From Serripes groenlandicus (Eukaryota; Mollusca; Bivalvia; Cardiida; Cardiidae), in the NCBI GenBank assembly GCA_031761405.1, contig JASEVX010000008.1, positions 40,336,675 through 40,400,674 of the forward strand: DNA of 64,000 bases. Reading direction: 5' to 3'. A program made the translations under genes and the position numbers. This document shows, piece after piece, positions 21,440-35,600 of this stretch (within the stretch, counting starts at the first letter, position 1; every line of letters starts with the position of its first letter). Below the pieces are notes generated by a model. The model had not been told where the DNA came from. It made no database searches and saw only the letters and a list, made by a program, of their open reading frames with translations.

Positions 21440-22025
21440 AAAATCCCATTTAATCCAGAATTAAATTATCCAATGTCAAAGGAAATGTGTGTCTCAACCA
21501 TCTTTACAAACATAGCAGACGATTTTAACAACATCTTGGCAAACTATTAACAACCTCCTCAAATAAAAGTGTAATGATAAATAGAGCTGAAAACATTCTC
21601 CTTTTGTCACAATGTTATCAAAAGAAACTGCTGTATTTGCATCGAAATGCGTCTGGATATGAGTAAGGGCCAACTAATTTAAGTAACCTTTTTTCCGAAA
21701 TTCTTTACATGGGAAAACTCTGCAGCAAGCTTTTGTTTTCCCACACAATAGATCCTTGTCATATAAAAACTACCTTCCAGTTTCTGCAACGAGCTGAGAT
21801 TCATATATGCGCAGTCTGATCAGGATCTCTCATTTTTGCTATATAGTCACACAAGCAACTTTGCCTCCACCGGGAAAGAAAAATGACGTAATAAAATACT
21901 GAGAGTTGAAGTATAAAGTTTGATCGTATTTTATTTATTTATAACGTGGGTTTTTATTTGACGTGGCTCAATCTACCCGGGAGAAATAGAGACAAGGGAA
22001 TTGCGTCATTTATTTAAAACTAAAC
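21440..22025. other. No supported gene; M1 remnant
   Basis: A weak M1 remnant (CTGAAAACATTCTCCTTTTG, TCACAATG) lies at about 21590-21670. The rest is unidentified. Confidence 0.35.
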
Positions 22026-22029
22026 ATGT

Positions 22030-22227
22030 TCATATCCCGGACGACATGCGTCATTCGTCTTCCACCAATTGGCTAAGTCTATGTGGAAAAGCAGCCAGTT
22101 GCTTGGGAAGATTGTTGTGTGGAGTACTGGTGTGAGAAAACCAGGAAATGCATGAGTAGGTGAACTGGCCGCCGTGATATAACTGAGAAATTGTTAAAAA
22201 CGGCGTTAAACCCCAATCAATCATATC
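22030..22227 (+). repeat. tRNA-derived SINE (family S2), 3' part
   Basis: Contains TTCGTCTTCCACCAATTGGC, AAAACCAGGAAATGCATGAG and GGCGTTAAACCCCAATCAAT, as in 14728-14978. The head is missing. Confidence 0.8.
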
Positions 22228-22366
22228 CCGGAATTTTATAGACTCTCTTCAACACAAACGACTTTAGACACAGTTATAGCAGTCAGATTTTGAAAACATA
22301 GTGAGAAAAGGAGAAACTGCTTGTAATGAGCAAAGCATACTTTAAAAAAAAATGTTTCTACTCTGT

Positions 22367-22577
22367 TAACCCTTTCCCACCTGCAGACCCATTTGTTGCA
22401 ATCGCAGCAGATGATTTTTGAAAACATTGTGGTCTAAGGAGAAATTGATCCTTTGGCCACTATGATTTCAACTTTATTTAACAATTTAACTATCTTTTAT
22501 GGAGATTTTTCAGGTATTTGTCACTATGTTTTCAATGTTATCTGCTGCAGATTTGCTGTATGTGGGTAAGGGTTAAA
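22367..22577. repeat. MITE family M1 copy
   Basis: TTAACCCTTTCCCACCTGCAG-type start and GTGGGTAAGGGTTAA end. TTAA is present on both sides. Confidence 0.85.
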
Positions 22578-22828
22578 ATTACTCAAATAGTTATATTGTC
22601 TTTTTATACTCTTCGACAATGTAAACGTTATTTGGTAATTTGGATTGATCCAAAAACCAAAAGTTTAGGAAGTTTAGAATATAATTTTCTCCCTTGTAAT
22701 TAGAAAACATTTACTCATATTTTCCTTTCATGCACAATTAACAGTCAGAGTTTGTCGTTTTTTTAATTATTGTCGGGCAGTTTTTGCAGAATACATTGAG
22801 TTTCAGGGAATTGCATTGACGAATTTTT

Positions 22829-23165
22829 AGCTCCACTTTCAGCCAGTCAAGCTTATGACATGGCGAATTGTCTGTTGTGCGTGCATCAACTTTTTACTTC
22901 AAACAACTTTTCCTCCCCAACCACTAGGCCAATTGGGATGAATCTTCAAAGGAAGCATCCTCTCAAAGTCATCTCCTAAATTCCTTCAAATGTTATGGAT
23001 CCATGTACAATTCTGGTTTCCATGGCAACTGAAAGAAAAAATTCTCCCCCTAAACTGGTTGGCCGATTTTCAAATAATTTTGTAGTAATGTTCCTTTGGT
23101 GACTCTCTATCAGATTCCTTCAAGCCATGTTGATTGGTTGAAAAACATGGATATTTTTCAAATTC
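22829..23165 (+). mobile_element. AGCTC-type element, 3' end lost (A5)
   Basis: Starts AGCTCCACTTTCAGCCAGTC after a T-run and contains the ATGTTCCTTTGGTGACTCTC and GCCATGTTGATTGGTTG words shared with 34636-35735 and 61497-61991. No CTTGTT end is seen. Confidence 0.6.
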
Positions 23166-23406
23166 TAAGATAGTTAATTTCATTAGTCATGAATTCATTC
23201 CAAACATGAAGCTGAACAGTTAACAAAAAAATCAGTTGAATATTTACTAATATATCTTAGTAAACTCGTTTAATAAAAGTGATAATAAATAAACACTCAT
23301 GAAATATCCTCTTTATATGTGTGTATATATATATGCAAAAGCGATATATAAGGTGATGTGACCAATCGAGCCACCTCTCTTCGTTCATGCCAGACATACT
23401 AATATT

Positions 23407-23607
23407 CAGAGCTCTAGATAAGGGACGTATTTCATGTTCTAAAATCCTTATTTGACCTCAAAAACCTATGTTGTGGGTACTCAAAATAATCTTCTCAATG
23501 AGACGATTCTTTTGAGTACTCAACAATATAGGTTTTAGGAGTGCTAACAGAGATATCATGGAAGAAAGACCTGTTTATCTGTTTACTCATCCTGATCTAG
23601 TGCTCTG
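23407..23607. mobile_element. hAT-type fold-back MITE (family M2) with 8-bp TSD
   Basis: Ends CAGAGCTCTAGATAAGG and (complement) CAGAGCACTAGATCAGG are inverted. The direct repeat CTAATATT flanks it at 23399-23406 and 23608-23615. The middle folds as GTTGTGGGTACTCAAAA pairing with TTTTGAGTACTCAACA around AATGAGACGATT. CAGAG ends and an 8-bp TSD are hAT features. Confidence 0.85.
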
Positions 23608-23650
23608 CTAATATTACTATAAATATGCTTTTGTTTTATTTTGAACACAG

Positions 23651-26600
23651 AACCTTAACACGCTGATACTGTGAGTGAAGTACAAAGATCTGCCTTCGAA
23701 TCACGATGGTCTCCCATGCCCAACTACAAAACTACAAACATGATTATCCAAAAGTGTGTATGACAGGCGTGCTAGGCTGTAGATGGCACAGATATAAACA
23801 GTCGAAAAATGGCTCTAATAAGGTATTACTTGGTTTAAAACAAGCTGATGCCAGCTCCATATATTTTTCCTGATATTACATTTATAAACAAGCTTCACGG
23901 CGCTGCATTGTGGACTTTCCTACAATACGTTTTGGTTGTCTGAAAGTGATACATGTACTTTCATTGATATCAGATTTTCTGTTCTTTTTCTTGAGGTCAT
24001 TTTAAATATTCTAAATTCGAAAGAGTCGGAAATAACCAAACTGTAATAAGTTATCCCTTTCCCACATACAACAGAGCTGTAACAGAAGACTTTGAAATTA
24101 TCAAATACGAAATATAAAAAGTCTATAAAGGATCATATTATGATTATTGAAAAGAGTGAAATTATTGTGGCAAATGGAGAAATTGCTCATTAATGTCTCC
24201 TTTTGTCACAATGATTTCAAGTCGTCTGCTGCAAAAGCAAGTGTCTACATGAGAGAAAGGGTTACAGGATAAAATCATACATGCTGAACATAATTTATTT
24301 TAGTTTGTTGTAAGTTTTGAGTTGACAATGACTTGTTTGTGTATGACAGGCGTGCTAGGCTGTAGATGGCACAGATATAAACAGTCGAAAGATGGCTCTA
24401 ATAAGGTATTACTTGGTTTAAAACAAGCTGATGCCAGCTCCATATATTTTGATATAACATTTATAAACAATCTTCACGGCGCTACTGTTGAATTTCCTAC
24501 AATACGTTTTGGTTGTCTGAAAGTGATACTTTCATTGATATCAGATTTTCTGTTCGAAAAATTCGAATCGGAAATAACCAAAATATAAAAAGTCTCTATA
24601 AAGGATATTATGATTATTGAAAAGAGTGAAATTATTGTGGCAAATGGAGAAATTGCTCATTATGAGCAATGTCTCCTTTTGCCACAATGATTTCAAGTCG
24701 TCTGCTGCAGAGGCGTCAGAAATTGTCTACACGAGGGAAAGGGTTACAGGATAAAATCATACATACTGAACATAATTTATTTTGGTTTGTTGTAAGTTTT
24801 GAGTTGACATTGATTTGTTTTCCACTTTCAGAAAGATGTTATGTGGTTCACCTTTCTTCTTCTCACATCACTGTTTGTGATATTCTGGTTCTATTCAATA
24901 CTGGTAATAAAGAATGACAAATACACACTAGATGAGTAAGTATTGTTTAGAAATTGACCTTTACCTATTCCCGGTTGAATGATTGGGTTTTAACTGCTTT
25001 TAACAATTTTCAGTCATATCACATGGCGGCGACCAATTTACCAATTACTCATGTGTTTCCTGACTTTCTCACACCAGTACTCCAGCGGTTGTTCCAAGCA
25101 TCTAGCTGCTTTTTCATATATATTTTCATGATAGACCATTGGTGAAAGATGAATGACGCTGGTCACAGTGAACTTTGTCAAACATTAGAAAGGATGTTGG
25201 CCGAGCTGGGACCCAAGCTACCAACCCCTGGGTTCATAGCCTGCTTTGCAACCGGCTGAGCTACCTAGGCATACAACCAAATCTGCAGCAGAAAGCTTTG
25301 ACATCATCAGTGCAAAATTACGTAAACTCTTTTTATGAATATAATTAATGACATTGTGACAAAAGGAGAAATTGTTCATGATGAGCAGTTTACTTCATTT
25401 GCCAAAACGTTGTTAAAATTTGTCAGCTGCAGATTTGACAAAGGGTTTAAAGCTCTTTCTGTTAACCCTTTCCCTCATATAGACGCTTTCTGACGCCTCT
25501 GCAGCAGACAGCTTTTTGAAAACATAGTGACAAAAGAAGAAGTTGCACAAAACATGCAATTTCTCCTTTTGCCACAATGTTTTCCACTTTTTGTCATAGG
25601 TTATCCATTCAATTATGGAGATTTTCTATGTTTTGACAAAATGCAGAATTGTCGTAACTATGAGGGAAAGGGTTAATTCAATATAACACATACATGTACA
25701 TGCAATATTAGGTCCTAGATAAAGGAGAGTGGTAACTCTAAAGAATGTTTTAAGCATACTTATTTTTGTCCACATAATCAATGGTTTTCCTCAGAAGGAT
25801 TAGGAGCAGACAACCTTTTGAATTTAACGGTTATGCTGCGTTTACACTAGGCCACAATGTCTAAGATCTCCGCGATTTGAGAGAATCGTGATGAGCGTGG
25901 GGGTTGTGGGGTCCAATCGTAGTGATTGTGACGAATATGCCGATTTGACGCCAAATCTTGAGAGCGTGATTGAACTTGGGAATCATAGTAGAGCGTAGTA
26001 ATCCTTAACAGACCTTAACCGGGCGTAACAGAACTTGATGCGCCATTGTAGGGGATCTTGATGAATTTGGAAACATGATTCCTTCAAGGTTCACTACGAT
26101 GCCACCACGTTTTTATCACGCTCTATCACTCTTTACTACGATTCGTCAAGATACATTGAATAGCAAGAATAATTACATCACGCTGTGACACATTCTACTA
26201 CGAACATCCCGATCGGCATACAGGCTTTGACACGCTCTGATAAGTTCCCGCGCGGTTCCCACGATGTGTATCCACGCTCTGCAAGCTTCATTATGTTTGC
26301 AACACTGAACAAGAAAACATCTATAGTTTATGGTAGATTAAAAATATGCCAGCCTTTTCATACCCAATCGTGCTGCAAGCATGGAGGTTTTGCTCAAATC
26401 GTGGCCATAAATCGCAGGAGATCTTAACATAACCTAAGGGAACGTGACATAACGTGATAGCTGCAGATGTGGAAAAGTGTTTATCATTATTCCGTGTGTT
26501 TTGTAATCTGGTATCACTGTTAATTAATGTTGTTTGTATTCCAGGTTTATGTATGGCCAGGTGAAAAGATGGGTGTCATGGTATACTATACTGCTAGCTG

Positions 26601-29600
26601 TGATCTGTGTTTTGTTCTCTTATCTTATGATTCTTATGGTAAGGTTCCGGTTCAATATTGTATAACGCTTTAATGATTGATTGATTGGGGTTAATGCCCT
26701 TTTAAACAATATTTCACTCATAGCATGGCAGCCAGGTCACCTGCCCATGTGTTTCATGGCTTTCTGACAACAGTCTTTCCATAAAGTACCTGCCTGCTTT
26801 TCGAAATAAATTGATCCACCCGTTGTTTGAACCCGATTGGTGCTTATCTTTTACTTTTCTCAAAAGTTGGAAAGAATGTTGCTTGAGATGGTTTCAAACT
26901 CATGACCCATGTACAGTCCCTGTTAGACTGAGCTGCTCAGCTTATGGCGCTTTCAATCTGCCTTGCCAAAAATTGACCTTTTATAAAGAATGTTGCCTGA
27001 GATGGTTTTAAACTCACAACCCATGTACAGTCCCTGTTAGACTGAGCTGCTCCGAGCCTCGGCATATGGCGCTTTCAATCTGCCTTGCCAAAATTGACCT
27101 TTTATAAGGGTTAGAAATTAGAAATTTCTTAAATTGGGTGAAATCACACCTTTATTAATAAACAAAGGAATATACTGTGTGGTTTATATGGCAATGTTTC
27201 GATCTGACTGAATGTATACATGTGTATGGCCAATTTAAAAAACCTGCTTATAACTTGTTCAGTTATTTATTAAAACATAAGCGGGTAAAATGTGGTATTT
27301 TCTACAATCTTTTGAGTCTGAAACAACCTACTGTTTAATCCTTTCCCACATACAGACATTTTCTGACACCTGCAGCAAATCACTTTTGAAAACATTGTTG
27401 CAAAAGGAGAAATTGCTTATAACGATATTTCCAACTCCATTCAATTGTAATACTTTTATATTCTGTATTTTGGCCTAGATATTTTCAAAGTCGTCTGCTG
27501 CAGATTTGTTGTATGTGGGAAAAGTTGAGGGTTTTTGTGTAAATACTTTAATTTCTTTATTAAGAGCTCCAAATTACATTTCAGATTTTAAGTTTGTGCC
27601 ATATCATACAAGGGCATCAGTTGTTTATACACCCGGTCCACATTGTGATTATTTTCATAATTCTCGCTGTGTGTATAGCCCTGACTATTGTTGTAGAAGA
27701 TCTGTGGATTGAAGAATTTGATGTGGTCTATTTGTCTTTTCAAGTGAGTATATTTTCCCTTTGACTTCCCCACTTGCAGACACATTTTGCAGTATCTGCA
27801 GCAGGCAGCTTTTGAAAACATTGTGACAAGTAGAGCAATTGCTCTTAATGAGCAACTTCCCGTTCTACCACAATGTTTTCAATTATATCAAATATTGATG
27901 CTTTCATTTGAAGATATTTTCCACATTTTTCACTTTATGTTTCCAAAGTCGTCTTCTGCAGATTGGTTGTATGTGGGAATGGGTTTTCTTCCTGATCTAC
28001 GCCTGTCAAAAACCATTTAATTTTAGGAATTAAAATTTATGGTGGTTTTGAAAACATAATGTACATGGCCATTCTGTGGCCCTAATTTTTAATCAAATTG
28101 CTTTTATGATAGATACAGTCAAACTTGTCTTAAGCAGCCACCATTGGGAGAGTCAAAATGTGGCTGCTGAACACAGGTGGCTCCTTAATTAATACAAGTC
28201 AAATAAAGAAGAAAATGTTGTTTTGGTTAATCTTCAAATGTCTGCTAAATACAAGTTGACTGCTTAACAGAGGTAACCGCTAATACAAGTTTGACTGTAT
28301 ATGACCATTAAAACAGGGAATGCTCTGATTAGACTGCACTAAACAACAGGCTGATCTGATCTTCTGTGGTCAAAATTATTTTGTTAACCTGTGACTTGGT
28401 TTCATTTAATCTTATGCTGATTGATGAAATTTTGAGAAAAATCTGTGACATTGAATTAACAGCAAAAATATCAATGTTATTGTTGGCATTTACTCTTCTA
28501 TAAGCCTTGCCGAAAATGATTAATTACTTCTTTTCTCCTAACGTTTTATACTCTGCAGCATATTGTTAGTTGGAGTAAGATTTTTTTCCTTAAGACACTT
28601 TAAATTCCATATCATTGAATGTTTAAAACGTTTTGAATTTTTGATTTTCCATTAATAAAGTAATGTCACATTGATAGAAAAAGTGAATTTGTTCCTTCAT
28701 TCAAACATCATTTGATGCCTCTGCAACTAAGAAGCTTTGAAATATTGCTTTTATTTATCAATCTAAGTTCTCTATTTCTTACCTTATATTTTGTCTCATA
28801 TTGATTATTGTTATACAATTTGGGGTAACTTTAGTGACAAACTTTTAAACAATATATATAAATTCCAAAAAAGAGCTGCACAAACTATCTTGGACAAAAC
28901 ATACGACACACCAAGTGAGGAACTCTTTCAGGAACTTAAAAGGATGAAATTTCAAGATCGAATTACATGTACATACAAAAAGGCTATACTTGTGTACAAA
29001 TCCCTTAAAAAAGAATTCCCAGAATAAATGACTAATCTATTCACATCATCAACAAATACAAATTTAAGATCTGCCACCCAGCATACACTTACATTCCTAA
29101 ACCTAGAATAGAATGTTATAAAAATCTTTGACCTACTCAGGACCAAAACTATGGAACCAGATTCCACTACATATCAGGAACTGTGAAAATTTAAAGAAAT
29201 TGAAAACAACATATCTTTCCTGGTGGCATAGTGGTGGGAATCTTTTACTTGATTAAATTCTTGCCCATAACAGTACTGGTTACTTGAATGCAACAGTTGT
29301 CTATATAACTATGTGCATGATACCTGATATAATATTATATGTAAATATTTGTAAATGTTTTAACAGAGGCCCACAGGAAATACTGGGCATGCCCAACTGT
29401 GCAGCCTCTATAAATAAAGTCTTTATTATTATTATTTAACCTTGTCACAAATTAGTACTTTTATGTGTCACTGATTTTAATTTGTTGTTTCATTCATTTT
29501 CACTTTGGAGGAGTTAAAAAAATGCTTTTACTGCATTATTACATCAGATTATTTAATATAGCATTGATGAATTTGTTTTATTTTGTAGATGTTTGGACCT

Positions 29601-32600
29601 TTTTTACAAATAGGCGCTGTTTGTTTAATGACCCTTTTGTCATGGACCATATCTCAAGAGTGGAATAGAATCTCACAATTTAGTAAGTTATTAATACAGC
29701 ATTAATCTCTTTTCCTGATAAAGTTGATTTTAGATTCCCTATCAGAAGATAACTTTTGAAAACATTGTGGAAAAGGGGGTGGGGGTTTGTGAGACATTTC
29801 AATTTTTCAACTCTGCAAAAAAAAACATGTTTAAAAAAAGGTCTATAGCACTCAACTTTGAAAACATCAAATTCAAATATTGACAATTCATATAAATAAA
29901 AAAAACACTTATTGAATGCACTTGAAAACAATGTGTCTGCATGTGGGAAAGGTTAAAAAGTATTTCTACTGTTACATGTGATTGCAATACTTTAACTTTT
30001 GTTTTTATTGTGATTGCCAAATTTTGTGTGTACTCCATCTTATCTAGGTCTTTTCTTATTTCAGATATGAGGATTGGATGTTTATTTGTGTTTGTATGTT
30101 TAATGGTCGGTCTCTATATCTCACCGTTGTTTATTGAATGTCCATGTGTTATACTAAGTGAGAATCTCCCAGAAAAACCCAAACTTGTAGCTCATAGAGG
30201 GGATGTGTCAGTAAGTATGCTCTATTTGTTACTGTGTTTATACGATCCGTACCCCAGAATAACCAACCGCAGGTTAATTATTACAAGTCTAGATAAAGTT
30301 CTCTACCTGGGCCCCCATGCTTAAGGATCCAAATGGATACTGTTTTTCAGGCGTTTTTTGAAACCTACTTTGACTAATTGGCAAACAGTGCAGAATCTGA
30401 TAAATATGTACGCATGGGCAGGTTGATCTTAATCTGCACTATTTGTGATGTCCTGTGGTTAGTTTTTGCACATATAGATTCCAATTTACAAACATACAGC
30501 ATATTTGGCAACAGTAGAATTAGTATTTTATAAGTTGATCCTCTTAATTACTATATTTTGTTGCCTTGGTTAAGAAATCAATCTATACAATGCAATAAAG
30601 AAGGTCTTAATGTTATTTTTGCCCCAAGGTCAATATTGCGCAATATTTTTATCGTCTGTCCGGGCAGGGCTATCTGTCTATCATTCTGACTTACTGGAAG
30701 GCGACTCCTGTTTTCCTTCAAACCCTCTTGTAACTGTTCTAATGTTCAACTCGGTGTCAAAATCATACTTATGATTCTCCAAGTACATGTAGTACATTTC
30801 ATCCTCAGCCTGATGTCTAGCTAAGAAGAGTATCTCACATCCCCACATTTTTATGTGACCCTCACACCCTATGTTGTAGGTACTTAAGAATAGAATTGTC
30901 TCAATGAGACGATTCTTTTGAGTACCCACAACATTGGGCTTAGTAGATATTGTTGGGAAAAGACCAGTTTACTCCTCATTATCTAGTCTTCTGTCATCAG
31001 CTGTTTTAAACAGACAGCTCTTTTTATATCATACAAGAGACTAGAGTGGTCTGTAACATGTATTATTTTACACATGTTTTTTGTTGACTGCCTTGGCAGG
31101 CTGATACATAGGGATCACTCCTTTGACTGTCTGTCTGTCCGTTATACTTTCATTTATTGACCTTTTGACAAGCGATATTTGTGTTTCTTCAAACACTTTT
31201 GTTTTTATTTTCAGATGGCCCCAGAAAATACTGTGATTTCTTTTAAAAAGGCTGCAGCTTATAAGCAAGTGGCTGGCTTCGAATTGGATGTGATGATAAG
31301 GTAATGTTTTCTCTCTTCTAAGTTTTCTTATTTCTTTTCATTTTACCCTTTCACACACACAACAAACCTGCAACAGATGACTTTGAAAACATTCAGTAAA
31401 ACATATGGCAAATCTTTATTAATGAAAGTATAATAATTGAAAAAAATTGTGGCAAAAGGAGAAATTGCTCATTCAGAGCAATTTCTTCTTTTGCCACAGT
31501 GTCTTTAAAAGTCAACTACTGCAGAGGCATCAGAAAGACTCTGTATGTGGGAAAGGGTTAAAAAATGTGTTTGATTTAAGCTCTTGGAACTGTTTGTATA
31601 ATTGTGAGCCAATAGTTGAAATCCTGTAAACAACTTTTTGTCAAAATATGTATATTATTTACCCTTTCCTTCATGGACATGCTTCTAACGTAATTTATCA
31701 TTTAGACTAGGTCAAAATGTTTTCAAAAGTCATTGTTGCAGAGGCATTAGAAAGCGTCTGTTAGTGGGAACAAGTAAATATAGCCATAAGATGAATATGA
31801 GTGGCAGAGCTCTTGATAAGGGACATTTTCTTGTTCTAAAATTCTTATTTGACACTCAAACTCTATGTTGTGGGTACTGAAAAGAATCGTCAGAGTGAGA
31901 CAATCTTAGAACCCAAAACATAGGCTTCAGCTGAGTATTAAGATAAATATTGTGTGTGTGGGGGGGGGGGGGGGAAGACCCCTTTCCTCCCCTTATTTAG
32001 TCCTCTGGAGTCGTTATGTCATGGCTTCTTTATAACTGTTGTTGTAGTGCTGGGGGTCAAGATGGGTCCAATGGAACGTTGTTCGTGATGCATGATTCTT
32101 CATTAGAGAGAACCACAAATATAGCAGATGTTTATCCACATCTAGTAGACGTCCATCCCTCATATCTTAACATATCTCAGCTTAGGAATCTCAGTGCAGG
32201 AACGTGGTTTTTAAAGGTAAGTTAAACCTTTACCTGTTTTCATAAGACTGCTGTAGAAAAATCAACATTCCTCTTTATCAGTAAAATGGTTAATAGCCTC
32301 ATTGTAATTAGGTTTTATATTATGAGCCAGTAAATTAGAAAAGGTACAAGCTTTCATTTCTGAACCAGCTCAGTCTTATTATAATCTTCACAATTTGAAA
32401 ATCTTCTAACAAGCGTATTTAATTAATATGTGAACAGTGTAGATCTTGATCAGCCAACTTGTACCTCATAAAACCTTTTATTGTCCCCCGCTTTAGCGAA
32501 AGCGTGGGGACTATTAGTTCTCATTCGTCAGTCAGTCCGTCAGTCCGTCCGTCAGTCACGCTGTCACAAAAACTTTAACCTTGGTCATAACTTCTGAACC

Positions 32601-35600
32601 GTAATAGGTACTGCTTTCATATTTCACATGTGTATTCCTTGTGACAACCCCTTTCCATCAATACCAATTTTTGTGACCTTGACCCTGGCGGGGGACCATA
32701 ATTCTCTGAATTTGCTTGTTTAAGACAAACATGCCTTTAGATATTGTACAGGCCTCTGCTCTCACCTTTTCCCACATGAAGACGCATTTGCAGCATATGA
32801 CTGTTGAAAACATTGTGGCAAAAAGTGATATGGCTGATTATCAGCAACTTTGTCTTTTGCCACAATGTTTTCAACTCTATTCAATAGTTAATTATAAGAA
32901 TAACATTTATGAAGAATTTTAATTTCTTTGCCAATATATTTCCAATGTCGTTTGCTGCAGATTTGTTGTTTTTGGGAAAGGGTAAACATACAGATTTCCT
33001 TTTCAGGATGATCCCTTTGGAACTGTGTCCAGTATCTCATCAAAAGAAAAAGATTTATTCACAAAGGAAAGAATTCCACTGTTTAGTGAAGTTTTAGAAA
33101 TAGCTAAAAATAATAGTAAATTTATTATATTCGATATATTCCACCCACCTCTGGACCACAAACATTACAATGATACACTCACACACGTCATCGAAACTAT
33201 ACGAGAATCAGGAATTGATCCTGCTCTGGTAAGTGATAGATTAGTAGTCTTACACTTTCCAACCTGCAGACATATTTTAATGCATCATCAGCAGACGGCT
33301 TTTGAAAACAATTTGACAAAAGAAGAAATTGCTCAACACAAGCAATTTCTCCGTTTGCTTGTTTTCAACTTTCAGTCATAGATTACCCGTTCAATTATAG
33401 AGATTTTGTATTTTTTGACAAAATATGTTCAAAGTCGTCTGCTGCAGATTTCTTGTATGAGGGAAAGGGTTAAACCTTTCCCACATACAACACAACTGCA
33501 GCAGACGACTTTGAAAGCATATAAATGACTAGTATAATCGTCAAATAGTCGAAACATTGTGGCAAAAGTTGACAGCTGCAGAGGCATTAAAAAGATCTGT
33601 ATGCGGAAATGGGTTAAACATATTAGTCCCCTACAGGACAAAGACTGGATTTGGGACTTAAGGTTTGCTTCATTCCATCAATCAGTTAATCTGTTCACAT
33701 AATTTTTCAAGTCCATTTCTTTGTTCTGGTTTGTTGGATTTAAACTATATTTTTCTGTGTGATTACCATGTCATTATTGTCGATGTCACATTGGTGGTTA
33801 AACTTTTTTCTCTTCTCAGATAATACACATTTCTTTTCCGACAGTGTCTGAGACAATTTGTGCAAATGGCATATCAAGTTTCGTACACAACAATAAATTT
33901 GGTTTACATCAATGTAAATATCATAAACAGACATTAAGATTTTACAGAGTTTCGACTTATTTTGGAATATTTTCATGACATTTTTGCAATAACTGCTTTA
34001 ACTAGTTAACCCTTTTCCCACATACAACAAATCTGCAGCTTACGTCATTGATAACATCTTGGCAAAGTTATGAAGGATGTCTTTAAATGAGAGTATAATA
34101 AAGAAATAGATTTGAATACATTGATCAATGCGAAAGGAGAAATTATAAAATGTTTCAAAAGTCCTATGCTGCAGAGGTGTCAAAATGCGTCTGAATAACA
34201 GAAAGAGGTAATAAATACTTCAAAACCCAAATCTGTCAGTGTGTCGTTTTACCTAGGTAAGTTCATATTTATGAAGTTGCCTTATTTCGGCCAACTCTTT
34301 TGTCTACTTTGAACTCTTGTTCTTTCAATTTCAGATATTTTGGCTTGGCAATAATGACCAATCAAGCAAAGCTGAAAGTTATTCCATGATTTATGGAGGG
34401 ACACAAGATCCAAGTTTTTTGAGAGATAAGAATTATACTGGAATCAATTTCATAAATGGGGCAGCTTCAATAGATCTTCTTCGGTAAAGTTTTTTAACCA
34501 TTTACCACATGCCCAAAATCAGCAGCAGACAATATTGACAACATTCAGGCAAAATTATGAAAAATCTGTATAAATGAAAGTATAATTATTGAATATAGTT
34601 GATAATATTATGGCAAAAGTAGATGAGCAAATTTTAGCTCCACTGTCTGAAAGCCAGTCGAGCTTATGTCGTGGCGAATTCTCCGGCATGCGCCCATGCA
34701 TGTGTGCATCAACTTTTTGCTTCAAATGAATTCTCGCTCTAACCGCTTGGACAATTGGATGAAACTTCATAGAAAGCATCCTCTCAATTTCCTCTCCTAA
34801 CTTACGTCAACTTTTTGGATCCATGCAAAATTCTGGTTTTCATGGTAACAGAAAGAAAACAAATTAAAATTCCTCCCCTTCAAACTATTTGGCCGATTTT
34901 CAAATAATTTTGTAGAAATGTTCCTTGGGCAACCCTCTATCAGATTCCTTCAAGCCATATTGATTGGTCGAAAAACATGGCCGCCAGGGGGCGGTGCTAT
35001 TTAGCCTTATATGGCTATAGTGAAAACTTAAAAAATCTTCTCCTCCAAAAGTGTCGAGCCGATTTTCAAATACTTTTGTAGAGATGTTCCTAGGGTGACC
35101 CTCTATCAGATTCCTTCAAGCCATATTGATTGGTCGAAAACTATGGCCGCAAGGGGGCAGGACTATTTTGCCTTATATGGCTATAGTGAAAACTTAAAAA
35201 CTCTTCTCCTCAGAAAGTGTTGGACCTATTTTCAAATAATTTTTTAGAAATGTTCCTTAGGTGACCCTCTATCACATTCCTTCAAGCCATGTTAATTGGT
35301 CGAAAAACATGGCCACCAGAAGGCAGGTCTATTTTGACTTATATGGCTATAGTGAAAACTTAAAAAATCTTCTCCGAAAGTGTCAGGCCGATTTTCAAAT
35401 AATTTTGTAGAAATGTTCCTAGGGTAACCCTCTATCAGATTCCTTCAAGCCATGTTGATTGGTTGAAAACTATGGCCAGGGGGCGGGGCTATTTTGCTGT
35501 ATATGGCTATAGTGAACACTTTAAAAATCTTCTCCTAAAGTGTTAGGCCGATTTTCAAACAATTTTAAAAAAAATAGTGAAAATTTAAAAAATATTATTA

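Noticed and set aside
24322..24588. Independent start codon and first exon at the duplicated exon copy
   Set aside because: Its upstream sequence is intron copy, not the 5' leader, and splicing phase fails. The true first exon is 23706-23822.
26811..27011. Cys/Trp-rich small protein
   Set aside because: Lies in a minus-strand SINE and its tandem duplicate.
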